DNA from: Natrinema saccharevitans
GTDB taxonomy: Archaea > Halobacteriota > Halobacteria > Halobacteriales > Natrialbaceae
Length of the DNA: 64,000 nt
NCBI RefSeq assembly: GCF_001953745.1
Contig: NZ_LWLN01000002.1
Span: forward strand, 124,001 to 188,000
Reading direction: 5' to 3'
Shown here: positions 44,373 to 52,535 of the stretch, piece by piece
Position numbering within the stretch: the first letter of the stretch is position 1
How the letters are laid out: every line of letters starts with the position of its first letter
Notes under the pieces: generated by a model
The model's input: the letters and a program-made list of their open reading frames with translations, nothing else
What the model was told of the DNA's origin: nothing
Databases searched by the model: none
Made by a program: the position numbers and the translations under genes

Positions 44373-45178
44373 ACTGGCGGGTCATCGCCCGGACGGACGC
44401 CGCGCTCGCTTCGACGCCGCGCTCGACTCGTCTGGTACTGGGGCTGCCGGCCGTCACGATCCTCGCGGCCGCGTACCTCTATCCGGTGTTCGGATCCGAG
44501 CCGATCACGACCGCTCGCTTCGCCGGGTTCGTGGACGGCTGGCTCGCGACCGTCGTTCCCCTGACCGGCGTCTTGCTGGGCCACGACGCGGTCGTCAGCG
44601 AGCGCGAGTCCGGCTCGCTGTTGCTCTCGCTGTCGCTGCCACACGGACGCGACGACTTCGTTCTCGGGAAAGTCATGAGCCGCGTCGGGCTGGTGAGCGG
44701 CGCCATCCTCGCCGCGATGGTCGTCGGTGCCGGACTCGTCGTCTACCCGTTCGGCCGACTCGAGGCCGTGCGGTTCTGTGGCTTCGTCGCGACGACCGTC
44801 GCGTTCGGCGCGATCTGGACCAACCTCGGGATCGCCGCATCGCTCTCGACCGCGACCAAACAGCGCGCGTTCGTGGTCGCGTTCGGGCTGTTCTTCCTGC
44901 TCGTCCTGGTCTGGGACGGTATCGCCGACGGACTCCGGTACGGGCTCGCTCGAGCCGGGCTCGTCGATGGGAGCCTTCCCGACCCCGTCCGGTTCGTCGT
45001 CGACCTCGATCCCGGTGCCGTCTTCCAGCGGGTCACCGCGGGCTTTTTCGATCCGAGTGCGACCGTCGACGGCCCGTGGTACCTCGGCGAGTGGGCCGCA
45101 CTGGCCGTCTTCCTCCTCTGGCTGATCGGCCCCGTGATGGTGACGTACAGCCGCTTTGCCGGGAGTGACCTCTCATGA
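44369..45178 (+). CDS. ABC-2 exporter permease 1
   Basis: This 269-residue protein begins MNWRVIARTDAALASTPRST and has six hydrophobic helices (near 24-42, 60-75, 105-130, 140-160, 168-190 and 240-260). SERESGSLLLSLSLPHGRDD is the ABC-2 loop also found in its sister permease. The start overlaps the ATPase stop by 4 nt, and its stop overlaps the next start by 4 nt, so all three are translationally coupled. It should form a heterodimeric channel with permease 2. Confidence 0.88.
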   Translation: MNWRVIARTDAALASTPRSTRLVLGLPAVTILAAAYLYPVFGSEPITTARFAGFVDGWLATVVPLTGVLLGHDAVVSERESGSLLLSLSLPHGRDDFVLGKVMSRVGLVSGAILAAMVVGAGLVVYPFGRLEAVRFCGFVATTVAFGAIWTNLGIAASLSTATKQRAFVVAFGLFFLLVLVWDGIADGLRYGLARAGLVDGSLPDPVRFVVDLDPGAVFQRVTAGFFDPSATVDGPWYLGEWAALAVFLLWLIGPVMVTYSRFAGSDLS

Positions 45179-45987
45179 GTTGGCGGGATATCGCACGCAA
45201 GGACGTTCACGATGCCAGCCGCTCTCGGACACTGTGGCTGCTGCTCGGGTTGCTATCGGTCCTGTCAGGCGGCTATGCCATCGCGTACGCCTCGGCGGGC
45301 GACGGGACGTTCGCGGGGTTCGTCACGGGTTCGGTCGGACTCGTCGACGGCTTCCTGCCGATACTCGGCATCTTGCTGGGCTATCGGTCGATCTCCGACG
45401 ACCGGACCGACGGGAGCCTCTTGCTCTCGCTGTCGCTGCCGCAGTCCCGCAGGGAGGTGCTCGTGGGAACGGCGGTCGGTCGGACGGTCACGTTGCTGGT
45501 ACCGACGCTGTTCGGGCTGTCGATCGCCGGACTGTACGCGGCGCTGCGGTACGGGACAACGGGCGCGATCGCGTATCCGTGGTTCCTGTTTGCGACCGCC
45601 CTCTACGGCGCGTCGTTCGTCGCGGTCGCCGTCGCGCTCTCGGCGTCGGTCACGGCGGATCGCCGGATCACCTACGGCGCGGTCGGGGGCTACCTGCTGT
45701 TGGTCGGTCTCTGGCGTCCCCTTAGCTCGTTCGCCGTGGCGTTTCTCCACCGCTTCGACACCAGTCTCGGGACGCCCGACTGGGCACTGTTCCTCCAGTT
45801 AGCTGAACCCGGTGAAGCGTACGCTCGCCTCCTCCACGCCGGGTTCGATATCGAGCGGGCGAATCGGTACGTCGGGGACGGCGTGCCGGCGTTCGTCGAC
45901 TGGTGGGTCGCGCTGGTGATCCTCGTCGGTTGGATTACGGTACCGCTGCTGATCGGCTCCCGTCAACTCGAGAGCGGAGATCTGTGA
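45175..45987 (+). CDS. ABC-2 exporter permease 2
   Basis: The 270-residue protein is a paralogue of permease 1: MSWRDIARKDVHDASRSRTL, the loop DDRTDGSLLLSLSLPQSRRE, and six helices with similar spacing. It ends with the pattern RQLESGDL, comparable to FAGSDLS in permease 1. It is the last gene of the operon; about 117 nt separate it from the 7TM kinase gene. Paired permeases with one ATPase suggest a heterodimeric exporter of the NosY/YhaP type. Confidence 0.88.
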   Translation: MSWRDIARKDVHDASRSRTLWLLLGLLSVLSGGYAIAYASAGDGTFAGFVTGSVGLVDGFLPILGILLGYRSISDDRTDGSLLLSLSLPQSRREVLVGTAVGRTVTLLVPTLFGLSIAGLYAALRYGTTGAIAYPWFLFATALYGASFVAVAVALSASVTADRRITYGAVGGYLLLVGLWRPLSSFAVAFLHRFDTSLGTPDWALFLQLAEPGEAYARLLHAGFDIERANRYVGDGVPAFVDWWVALVILVGWITVPLLIGSRQLESGDL

Positions 45988-46104
45988 TCCGTCGGTTCGT
46001 TTCTCCGCTGCTCCCTGGGGCCGCCGACGGACTGTCGCTCCGTCGTTGGACCGAGACCACTGCGTTCATTACATCCTGCTGTCAACACTGTACGAGAGCA
46101 ACCG

Positions 46105-47775
46105 ATGTCGCTCGTCGGGACGTCCGCGGCCGTCGCCCTCGACGTCACAGCGGTCGCGCTGCTTGGCTGGACGACGTGGCTGGCCGTCCAGTCACGCGAC
46201 CGACCCAGCGCGGCCCCGTTCATCGCCATACTGGCGATCCTCACGATCCTCGGGTCCCTGTCCGTCCTGGCGGAACTGCCGGGAACGTCGGCAGTTCCGT
46301 TGCTGCCGGCGGTCGTCGACCTCGGCCAGTTCGGCGTCGCGATCATCGTTCCGGGCGTCTGGGTCGTGTACGCGCTCAGCTACACCGGTCGGGGGACCGG
46401 TCTCACCCGGTGGCGTCTCGCCATGTTCCTCGTGATGGCGGCCCCGATCGCCCTGAGCGCTCTCGTCGTCGCCGTTCGGCCCCCGACCACCGTCGGCGAG
46501 CAACTGCTCGCATCGTTTATCGGGACGGAGATCATGCTGTTGCTGGGGCTGTTCACGTACGGTACCTATCTCCTGATCGGACACGGGTGGAACCACGCCC
46601 GTATCTCGAGGGGGCAGACCGCGATCGTGATCACGGCGGTCGCAGCACCGTATCTCGCCGGCGGGATGGGGAGTAGCGACCCCGTCGCGGACGGCGTCAC
46701 CGTCGGTCTCCTCGTCTCCGGCGGGCTGTTCGCAGTCGCAGTACGGCAGTATCCGGTGATGACCGGCTTTCCCAAGGCCGATTACGTCGCCCGAACACGC
46801 GTCGTCGAGGCGCTGCAAGAGGCCGTTATCGTACTCGACTGGGAAAATCACGTCCTCGACGCGAACGCGACGACCGCGGAGTTGTTCGGTCGGCCCCCGC
46901 AATCGATGATCGGTGATCCGATCAATTCGATCGTCTCCGGTCTCGAGGGCAGCGACCTCTCGGCGGGCGCTACAGGAACGATTCCGCTCCGAACGACGAA
47001 GGGACACCGACGGTTCCAGTTCAGCGTCTCAGCGGTCGGCGACGCCGAAAGCGATCCCGGTGGCGAGGCCGACCCAGTCGCTAGAATCGTGCTGTTACGT
47101 GACGTGACCGACCGCCAGACGCGCGAACAGCGACTCTCGGTACTCAACCGCGTTCTCCGACACAACGTCCGGAACGAACTGGATGTCGTCCTCGCATACG
47201 CCGACCGTATCGACGACGAGGACGTGCGGGACGGGATCCGCGACAGCGCGACCGACCTCGTCGAACTCAGCAGCAAGGCACGGGAGGCCGAGGACGTGAT
47301 GACCGCCAGTGCGGGTTCGCCTGAGCCGGTCGACCTCGCAGCCGTCGCGCGGGAAGTCGTCGAGCAGTACCGAACCGCCGAACGCCCGTGTGAGGTCTCG
47401 CTGTCCAGTCCGGACGAGTTACTCGTCTCGTCGCACCGGTCCGTCGTCCGACGCGTGCTGTCGGAACTCGTCGATAACGCGATCACGCACGCGGACCACT
47501 CGCCCCGAATCGAGATCACGGTCCGATCGAGTCCCGACGGTGCCGCCGAACTCGTCGTCGCGGACGACGGACCGGGGATCCCGACTCGAGAGCGAAAAAT
47601 ACTGGATAACGGAACGGAGACGCAACTCGAACACGGGAGCGGTATCGGGCTCTGGTTCGTCAACTGGGCCGTCACGCAACTGGGCGGGGACCTCTCCTTC
47701 CGTGAGAACGAGCCGACGGGGAGCGTCGTGACCGTTCGTCTCCACGACACCGAATATACGTCGCGACCGGGCTGA
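46105..47775 (+). CDS. Histidine kinase with 7TM sensor and PAS domain
   Basis: At 556 residues this protein has seven N-terminal helices (about 5-220, beginning LDVTAVALLGWTTWLAV). A PAS domain follows (VVEALQEAVIVLDWENHVLD, about 232-335), then HisKA-like RVLRHNVRNELDVVLAY (His near 354) and HATPase_c (SELVDNAITHADH, VADDGPGIPT, GSGIGLWFVNWAV). The sensor may detect a membrane-soluble or light-related signal. It follows the ABC exporter operon but has its own gap, so co-regulation is only possible. No receiver gene is adjacent. Confidence 0.9.
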   Translation: MSLVGTSAAVALDVTAVALLGWTTWLAVQSRDRPSAAPFIAILAILTILGSLSVLAELPGTSAVPLLPAVVDLGQFGVAIIVPGVWVVYALSYTGRGTGLTRWRLAMFLVMAAPIALSALVVAVRPPTTVGEQLLASFIGTEIMLLLGLFTYGTYLLIGHGWNHARISRGQTAIVITAVAAPYLAGGMGSSDPVADGVTVGLLVSGGLFAVAVRQYPVMTGFPKADYVARTRVVEALQEAVIVLDWENHVLDANATTAELFGRPPQSMIGDPINSIVSGLEGSDLSAGATGTIPLRTTKGHRRFQFSVSAVGDAESDPGGEADPVARIVLLRDVTDRQTREQRLSVLNRVLRHNVRNELDVVLAYADRIDDEDVRDGIRDSATDLVELSSKAREAEDVMTASAGSPEPVDLAAVAREVVEQYRTAERPCEVSLSSPDELLVSSHRSVVRRVLSELVDNAITHADHSPRIEITVRSSPDGAAELVVADDGPGIPTRERKILDNGTETQLEHGSGIGLWFVNWAVTQLGGDLSFRENEPTGSVVTVRLHDTEYTSRPG

Positions 47776-47871
47776 AAAGGAGAGTGTCGGCGGACGGATG
47801 GCGTGTTAACTGGCAGTGACTAACTCCGGCATTGCGGAGCGACAGGGGTCGGGCGAGCGGGATCGCCTTCC

Positions 47872-48132
47872 TCAACGGACTGTCGTCTGGTCACCTCGTT
47901 CGGCTTTGGCGTCACTGATGATCTTGTACACGTGCAGCGGAACGATGACGATACCCAGCAACAGGTAATTCAGCGTGAGGAAGTTGATCACCGCTAGCTT
48001 CGTCCGGCCGACGTAGTAGTACGCGGCCGGCGAGAGGACGAACGCTAACAGGATTGCCACGGGCGTGGACTTGTCTGCGAGCGGTTGTGCCTGTCGGCTG
48101 TCGTCGTCAGCGGGGGACCTATTCGTCGCCAT
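47872..48132 (-). CDS. Small two-helix membrane protein
   Basis: From ATG 48132 the protein has 86 residues: an acidic N-terminal tail, a helix (PVAILLAFVLSPAAYYYVG, about 24-42), a short KL turn and a second helix (VINFLTLNYLLLGIVIVPLH, about 48-67), with a charged tail. The GRTKLAVINF pattern recalls TM2-like proteins. The start overlaps the stop of a 37-codon frame upstream on the same strand, which suggests translational coupling. Confidence 0.65.
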   Translation of the reverse strand: MATNRSPADDDSRQAQPLADKSTPVAILLAFVLSPAAYYYVGRTKLAVINFLTLNYLLLGIVIVPLHVYKIISDAKAERGDQTTVR

Positions 48133-48232
48133 GGCTGTCAGAGGAATCGGTCGAGCGGCGCCGATGGAGCGCGTATCCGAGTGCGGTCGTGACCGCAACG
48201 ATGCTCGCTATCCTCGTCTTGCTCACCTCCAT
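48119..48232 (-). CDS. 37-residue peptide, possible single-helix protein
   Basis: ATG 48232 opens MEVSKTRIASIVAVTTALGY then ALHRRRSTDSSDSHGDE, one hydrophobic stretch (about 8-21) with a basic and then acidic tail. Its stop overlaps the start of the next gene by 14 nt. A CTATTTGT element lies about 25-30 nt upstream. This is only moderately supported because of its size. Confidence 0.4.
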   Translation of the reverse strand: MEVSKTRIASIVAVTTALGYALHRRRSTDSSDSHGDE

Positions 48233-48390
48233 GTCCGAACGATGGGACGGGAAACAAATAGACCCCGAGCCAGTGTCTCAACGCCGGAAACACCGGTGGG
48301 TTTCCGAAGTATAAGACTAACAACATGTATAGGGCAGGTGAAATAGATCACGTCCGTAGTATCGGCTGAAAGTAGGAAGTACTGGCGCAA

Positions 48391-48540
48391 CTACGATTCA
48401 TTCTGTGGTGACTCTTCCTGCCTTCCAAGGAGCCAGTAAAGCGCCAACCCCAATACAGCTTCGAGTGGCCCAATGAAAACTGCGCCAAGAAGAAACAGAA
48501 AATACGCCGCGAGACCATGGTTGGAACGGCTGGTATCCAT
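48391..48540 (-). CDS. Small membrane protein (49 residues)
   Basis: From ATG 48540 the frame gives MDTSRSNHGLAAYFLFLLGA then VFIGPLEAVLGLALYWLLGR and a polar tail to TAG at 48391. Two hydrophobic segments form a hairpin across the membrane. An in-frame GTG at 48567 would add nine residues. No family is known. The gene is one of a run of small membrane genes on this strand. Confidence 0.5.
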   Translation of the reverse strand: MDTSRSNHGLAAYFLFLLGAVFIGPLEAVLGLALYWLLGRQEESPQNES

Positions 48541-48587
48541 CCCGTTCTCGTATTCCGTTGATTCCACAAAAAGTTCTTCGCTCAGTT

Positions 48588-48694
48588 CGCAGACGTAGTT
48601 ACCGCAAGGACGGTGTCCGAGAATTGGAACAGAGTCGGGACAGGAGAGCGTGAATCGCGGTAAGTACAGCTACTTCAGTTATCACTCAGTCCAG
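48588..48694 (+). repeat. Imperfect repeat A, copy 1
   Basis: About 105 bases starting CGCAGACGTAGTT and containing TGTCCGAGAA, AGAGTCGG, AGGAGA, GGTAAGTACAG, CAGTTATCA and CCAG in this order match a second copy at 49841-49943 with roughly 70 percent identity by eye. This copy overlaps the last codons of the gene at 48675. Confidence 0.65.
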
Positions 48695-48857
48695 TAACTA
48701 AGACGATGAGGAGAAAGAGTGGAAGAGCAAATACGAGGATAATTGCGAAGAGAGAGATAGCGGTGAATAACGGCCCTGAGTTTCCAGAACCCGTCTGAAG
48801 GAAAATCAGGATGACAAACCACAGTGTCAGAGTCTGAAAGAAATCCATCACGTCCAT
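48675..48857 (-). CDS. Small membrane protein (60 residues)
   Basis: The frame from ATG 48857 encodes MDVMDFFQTLTLWFVILIFL, a short polar loop (QTGSGNSG) and a second long helix (LFTAISLFAIILVFALPLFL), ending GLSDN. GATTTAATAA about 30 nt upstream on the minus strand would serve as the TATA box. There are no charged residues inside the helices. No family was recognised. Confidence 0.6.
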   Translation of the reverse strand: MDVMDFFQTLTLWFVILIFLQTGSGNSGPLFTAISLFAIILVFALPLFLLIVLVTGLSDN

Positions 48858-48908
48858 GTTATTAACGCATTCAAATGAATGAATTATTAAATCGGTTTTG
48901 ATACGTTG

Positions 48909-48935
48909 GCACCTGTAGTTGCTGTTCAGTACAGG
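48909..48935 (+). repeat. 27-bp direct repeat B, copy 1
   Basis: GCACCTGTAGTTGCTGTTCA followed by GTACAGG is repeated at 49345-49371 with a single change. The two copies flank the membrane protein gene at 48944-49261. Confidence 0.85.
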
Positions 48936-48943
48936 GCGTGTAT

Positions 48944-49261
48944 TCAGCACCCCGGGCCGCACAGCATAAAGAACTGAATTGTGAACGTTGAGACGATAGC
49001 ACTCGCAACGAACACGACTCCGCCTGTGATGAGAGACCATTTCTGTGTGTATAAATAATGGGCAGCAACAGTGGGGATGAGGGCAAGAGTGAATGCTGGG
49101 AGGATGTGCATAAAGAGCAAGTCTGGCGCGTACACGTCCAGTCCCGAGGAATCGATGATGACCATCCACACAAACTGTGCAATGAGGGTGAGCGCAACCG
49201 CAACAAGACTTAGGAGACCAAACCTGAGGTCTCGAACTCCAATACTACTATTGGCGGCCAT
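48944..49261 (-). CDS. Three-helix membrane protein
   Basis: This 105-residue protein has helices at about 15-36 (LLSLVAVALTLIAQFVWMVI), 48-68 (LLFMHILPAFTLALIPTVAA) and 76-98, and ends CGPGC. No family was recognised. AT content is above the local average. It lies between two copies of a 27-bp repeat, which could allow deletion or amplification of the gene by recombination. It shares strand and style with the small membrane genes to its left. Confidence 0.6.
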   Translation of the reverse strand: MAANSSIGVRDLRFGLLSLVAVALTLIAQFVWMVIIDSSGLDVYAPDLLFMHILPAFTLALIPTVAAHYLYTQKWSLITGGVVFVASAIVSTFTIQFFMLCGPGC

Positions 49262-49344
49262 ACGAGGATTTTTATCAGTGATTCACATGAATATTTTGAC
49301 TGTATTGTGACTTCAATAGATGATGCACATTGCGTGCTGACTAC

Positions 49345-49371
49345 GCACCTGTAGTTGCTGTTCAGTATAGG
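49345..49371 (+). repeat. 27-bp direct repeat B, copy 2
   Basis: GCACCTGTAGTTGCTGTTCA followed by GTATAGG; the partner copy is at 48909-48935. This copy lies 15 nt before the start of the following lipoprotein gene. Confidence 0.85.
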
Positions 49372-49385
49372 AAACAGACTTACCA

Positions 49386-49814
49386 GTGCCGGGCGTGTCC
49401 CGAGGTGTGCAACGTCGCCAAGTTCTTCTCGGCGCGACCGCTGTGGTATCCGGCTTCACTGGCTGTATAGGCTCGTTCACGTCTGCCGGCTCCCTCAGAG
49501 AAGTGAACGTCGAACTTCGGAATGCGGACGATAGAGCACGGACGTTCCACCTTACGCTCGAAACCGAAGCTGGTGTGCTGGACTGGGAATCACACCACAT
49601 CGACGCGGACGTTGACAAGCGAGTGACGATGACGCCGAACGAAGAAGTCTCTCCCGTCGCGTTACACGGAGCCGTCGAGGATTTCGCAGGGAGTGTGGAC
49701 ATTCTAGGCGTTGACGACCTCGACGAGGACTACTGTCTTCGGTTCCATTTCTGGTCTGCACATCCCAGCGACGAGCGCCCGCAGATGGGGCAGGTCGCTG
49801 ACATCGAATGCTGA
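49386..49814 (+). CDS. Exported lipoprotein (Tat-like signal)
   Basis: From GTG 49386 the protein has 142 residues (GTG at 49407 is an alternative). RRQVLLGATAVVSGFTGC is a twin-arginine signal with lipobox, so the mature protein starts at the Cys near residue 27. The rest (about 28-142) looks like a small beta-sandwich: REVNVELRNADDRARTFHLT, then ITMTPNEEV-type strands and a C-terminal Cys. Similar two-signal architecture occurs in the lipoprotein at 51499. Function unknown. Confidence 0.65.
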   Translation: MPGVSRGVQRRQVLLGATAVVSGFTGCIGSFTSAGSLREVNVELRNADDRARTFHLTLETEAGVLDWESHHIDADVDKRVTMTPNEEVSPVALHGAVEDFAGSVDILGVDDLDEDYCLRFHFWSAHPSDERPQMGQVADIEC

Positions 49815-49840
49815 CTATGAACACGTTCTGCCGATAGATA

Positions 49841-49943
49841 CGCAGACGTAGTTCCTCCAGACACGATGTCCGAGAAGAACGGTAGAGTCGGTCAGGAGAT
49901 CGTGAGCCAATGGTAAGTACAGGTAGGACAGTTATCAAGCCAG
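49841..49943 (+). repeat. Imperfect repeat A, copy 2
   Basis: This is the partner of the copy at 48588-48694, in the same orientation. It is non-coding here and follows the lipoprotein gene. From its end to 50108 no gene is seen. Confidence 0.65.
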
Positions 49944-50108
49944 CACCGGTCACTCTGATTGTTGTCAATAACGGTGTGCTGTATTGAGAGGATGAATTTA
50001 GCAGAAGTATCGTCTATTGGGTTCTCTGAGTGTGAGGCCCCATATCTGCCAGTACCACAGCACTGATTTCAGTCTGCGAGGATTTTCAAAATCACATATA
50101 GATGTACA

Positions 50109-50585
50109 ATGCCAGTCGAACGTTCATTCGATGAGGACGAATTTAACCTTCCACTGAACTTCTCGACTCACGAGCGGTGCACAACGTGTGCGGAGTTCAG
50201 AGACAAGTTCAATCAATGTGTGGAATTCGAATCTATTGGGATGTGGGGTGGTCCAAGAATCGAAACAAAACAAGGCGAAACGATCGCTGAAGGTCACGAA
50301 AGCGTCCGGATGATACTCAACGCGGTGCTTGGAGAAGAATCAGACGACATAACGTCTTGTCGTATGTACGACTGTGACTCCGAAGCAACGCATACGGTTG
50401 AGATTGAGTTTACTGACCCTGAGGAATGGTTCACAACTTACTATTGTACTGATTGCGCAGACAAGGATAACTCCAATATCCAATCGGTATACGAGAATCT
50501 CTCTACCAAATTCTGTGATTATCGCCGGTGCTATAATTTGGTCCATGAATCACGGGACTACTGTCCGTCGCATCAGTACGAGTAG
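50109..50585 (+). CDS. Cysteine-rich, probably zinc-binding protein
   Basis: The 158-residue acidic protein has cysteine pairs suggestive of zinc sites: CTTCAEF (about 24-30), SCRMYDCDSEATHTV (about 83-97), YYCTDCADK (about 111-119) and FCDYRRCYNL with YCPSHQ at the end. No known family was recognised. GC content is lower than in the neighbouring genes to the right. Protein or nucleic-acid binding is possible. It has no clear operon partner. Confidence 0.6.
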   Translation: MPVERSFDEDEFNLPLNFSTHERCTTCAEFRDKFNQCVEFESIGMWGGPRIETKQGETIAEGHESVRMILNAVLGEESDDITSCRMYDCDSEATHTVEIEFTDPEEWFTTYYCTDCADKDNSNIQSVYENLSTKFCDYRRCYNLVHESRDYCPSHQYE

Positions 50586-50904
50586 TAGCGCCAGACATTC
50601 AAAGCATTCATAATGAAACTTTGTTTTCATTTCCAAGTAACCGATAGATGCCTATATTTCGCACGAGTACCGAAACTCCCCTCGCAAGTGGCAGAACCCT
50701 GGCGATCCGTTTGCAGTCCTGCATAACGGCCTTTTCACCGAGGACAGTGTCTAACAAATGGGTTTCAGCAGAGCCGAACGCTTTGCGACAGCGCACGAGG
50801 AACGACGGCGACGGCGGATACAGTCGCTGGTGCGGAGACGGGACTGTTTCGGAGCGAGAGACACCGCAACCGGGTTCTTGCTTCCGTGGCCACAGGGACT
50901 GTCC
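50586..50904. other. Intergenic region before LURP-one-like gene
   Basis: The frame upstream of 50905 is open but basic, unlike a haloarchaeal protein, so it is taken as non-coding. GGGTTTCAGCAGAGCC at 50761-50776 resembles the GGTTTCAACAGAGCC ends of the MITE-like repeats and may be another remnant. Confidence 0.35.
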
Positions 50905-51489
50905 ATGGAGGCGTCGAACTACGATATCGAGGGGCTCGACCTCTCGGCCGACCGGTACACCGTCGAACAGAACCTGATACGAAATAAGTACACGGCCCTC
51001 GATGACCGCGGTAATACGGTTCTCGAGGGGAAGCAAAAGACGTTCAAACTCAAAGAGGAATTCCCGTTCGTCGACGCGGACGGCGAAGACGTGTTCACGG
51101 TGAAGGCACAGCAGATCCGAGACTACGAGGGCCAGTACGTTCTCACGGACGCTCGGAGCGGCGATGACGTCGTCGTCCTCGACCACGAGTACTCGCTCCT
51201 CGAGCAGGTCACGGGAGCGAGCTGGACGATCCGCGACCCCGAGACCGACGCCGAACTGGCGGCGATCACATCTCGAAAGTTCGTCGGACTGTTCCGAACG
51301 GGGCTCTTGGGGAACGTGATTCCGCACCGCTACGAAATCACCGACGCCGACGGCGGGCACGTGGGTTCGATCTCGGGTCACCTCTCGATGAAAGACCGGT
51401 ACGACGTCGAGATCGACGACGCCAGTTCCGTCCCGCGGGCTCCGGTCGTGGCCGCCGCGATGGTCATCGATGCGATCGAGGGACACTGA
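50905..51489 (+). CDS. LURP-one-related protein (tubby-like fold)
   Basis: From ATG 50905 the protein has 194 residues. YTVEQNLIRNKYTALDDRGN, VLEGKQKTFKLKEEFPFVDA and the later YEITDADGGHVGSISG with KFVGLFRTGLLGNVI follow the LURP-one-related pattern, a 12-stranded barrel related to tubby and scramblase folds. Haloarchaeal members have no established role; lipid or membrane interaction is a guess from the fold. An 11-nt gap separates it from the next lipoprotein gene (51499), so the two are probably co-transcribed. Confidence 0.75.
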   Translation: MEASNYDIEGLDLSADRYTVEQNLIRNKYTALDDRGNTVLEGKQKTFKLKEEFPFVDADGEDVFTVKAQQIRDYEGQYVLTDARSGDDVVVLDHEYSLLEQVTGASWTIRDPETDAELAAITSRKFVGLFRTGLLGNVIPHRYEITDADGGHVGSISGHLSMKDRYDVEIDDASSVPRAPVVAAAMVIDAIEGH

Positions 51490-51498
51490 TCCCGAACC

Positions 51499-52047
51499 AT
51501 GGACGGACACGCTCCCTCGAGTGGCACCACTCGCTGCCGAGATGGTGGCCAGAAACGGACGTCTCGAGACGGCACCGACACCAGACGAGCGGTTCTCGCT
51601 TCGAGCGCAACGACACTGCTGGCGGTAACGGCTGGCTGTACGACCGTGATGGACTTCGTCGGGGATCGGTTGCTCGAACAGGTCAACGTGTTCAACGAAA
51701 CCGATCGGCGAGTCACCGGTTCCATTGCGGTCGTCGATCCCGCCGGTGAGACGGCCCTCGACGAGACGTTCGATCTCGCTCCGTCGGATTCGGGAGACGA
51801 CGAAGGGGCGGCCTCCGGAGACGACGAACAGTCCGTCGCAGTGTACGACGACGTGTGGGGCGAGGCCGGATCGTACGAAGCGAACGTCGAACTGACCGGG
51901 ACGGACATAGACGGGCAATCGCAGGCGAGCGAAATGGTGACGATCGACGATTCCGACGAGCAGTTGCTCGGCGTCGCACTCGGCTCCGAGGCGGTGGACG
52001 AACCGATCGGCTTCCGCGTCGGCGAGAGCCTCTCGGATCTGGCCTGA
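51499..52047 (+). CDS. Tat-exported lipoprotein
   Basis: The 182-residue protein has a long N-terminal region and a twin-arginine signal with lipobox (DTRRAVLASSATTLLAVTAG then C, about 27-47). The mature part begins TTVMDFVGDRLLEQVNVFNE and shows a small beta-sandwich with an Asp/Ser-rich insertion (SDSGDDEGAASGDDEQS). A later methionine in front of the signal is absent, so the start remains uncertain. Together with the LURP-one-like gene it may form a surface-related operon. Confidence 0.7.
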   Translation: MDGHAPSSGTTRCRDGGQKRTSRDGTDTRRAVLASSATTLLAVTAGCTTVMDFVGDRLLEQVNVFNETDRRVTGSIAVVDPAGETALDETFDLAPSDSGDDEGAASGDDEQSVAVYDDVWGEAGSYEANVELTGTDIDGQSQASEMVTIDDSDEQLLGVALGSEAVDEPIGFRVGESLSDLA

Positions 52048-52187
52048 CGGGAGACGGTCTCTCATACCTTCCACCCGATCCACCCCTTTCATCCGGACAG
52101 CCTCGAGACCGAGGACGCCCGAATGTGGCTGCTGAGAGACGAGCCGGTTTCCGACGTTGGGACCGAAATCGGTAATCGCGACGTCAC

Positions 52188-52341
52188 CTCCGAAACGGTC
52201 CGCTCGGCACCGGTCTTACGGCGGCAGGCGTCGAACGCGACGCCCTCGCCGACGCGCTCGAGGGCGAGCAGACGGCGGTGGTCGACGTCTCGGTGACGGA
52301 TGAAAGCGGCGAGACGACCGAGTTCAAGCCGAGTCCACGGA
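52188..52341 (+). pseudogene. Coding fragment cut by IS605-type end
   Basis: The frame reads GLTAAGVERDALADALEGEQ, then TAVVDVSVTDESGETTEFKP before running into IS sequence. The composition is clearly that of an exported or acidic haloarchaeal protein, but no start codon or family was found. Confidence 0.45.
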
Positions 52342-52388
52342 CAAGCCCCTCCCTCAAAGCGCCGAAGGCGCTTCGGGTGGGGTAGTTG
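52342..52388 (+). repeat. Orphan IS200/IS605-type right end
   Basis: The stem AAGCGCC-GAA-GGCGCTT (52357-52373) is followed by CGGGTGGGGTAGTTGAC, similar to the end of the first TnpB element (GGGTGGGTACCTGAC read on its coding strand at about 8352-8338). No tnpB remains next to it. Confidence 0.5.
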
Positions 52389-52535
52389 ACCGCGAGCGCT
52401 ATCAGCCATAGTCGAGATCCGTCCACGACCCGCGGGTCGGCGCTGTGACGATACTAAAACTGTTTCGCAGACTTACGGGCTCAACAACTGGGTTGTCACC
52501 TATACAACTACTCACGACACTCGTCCGAACAACAC

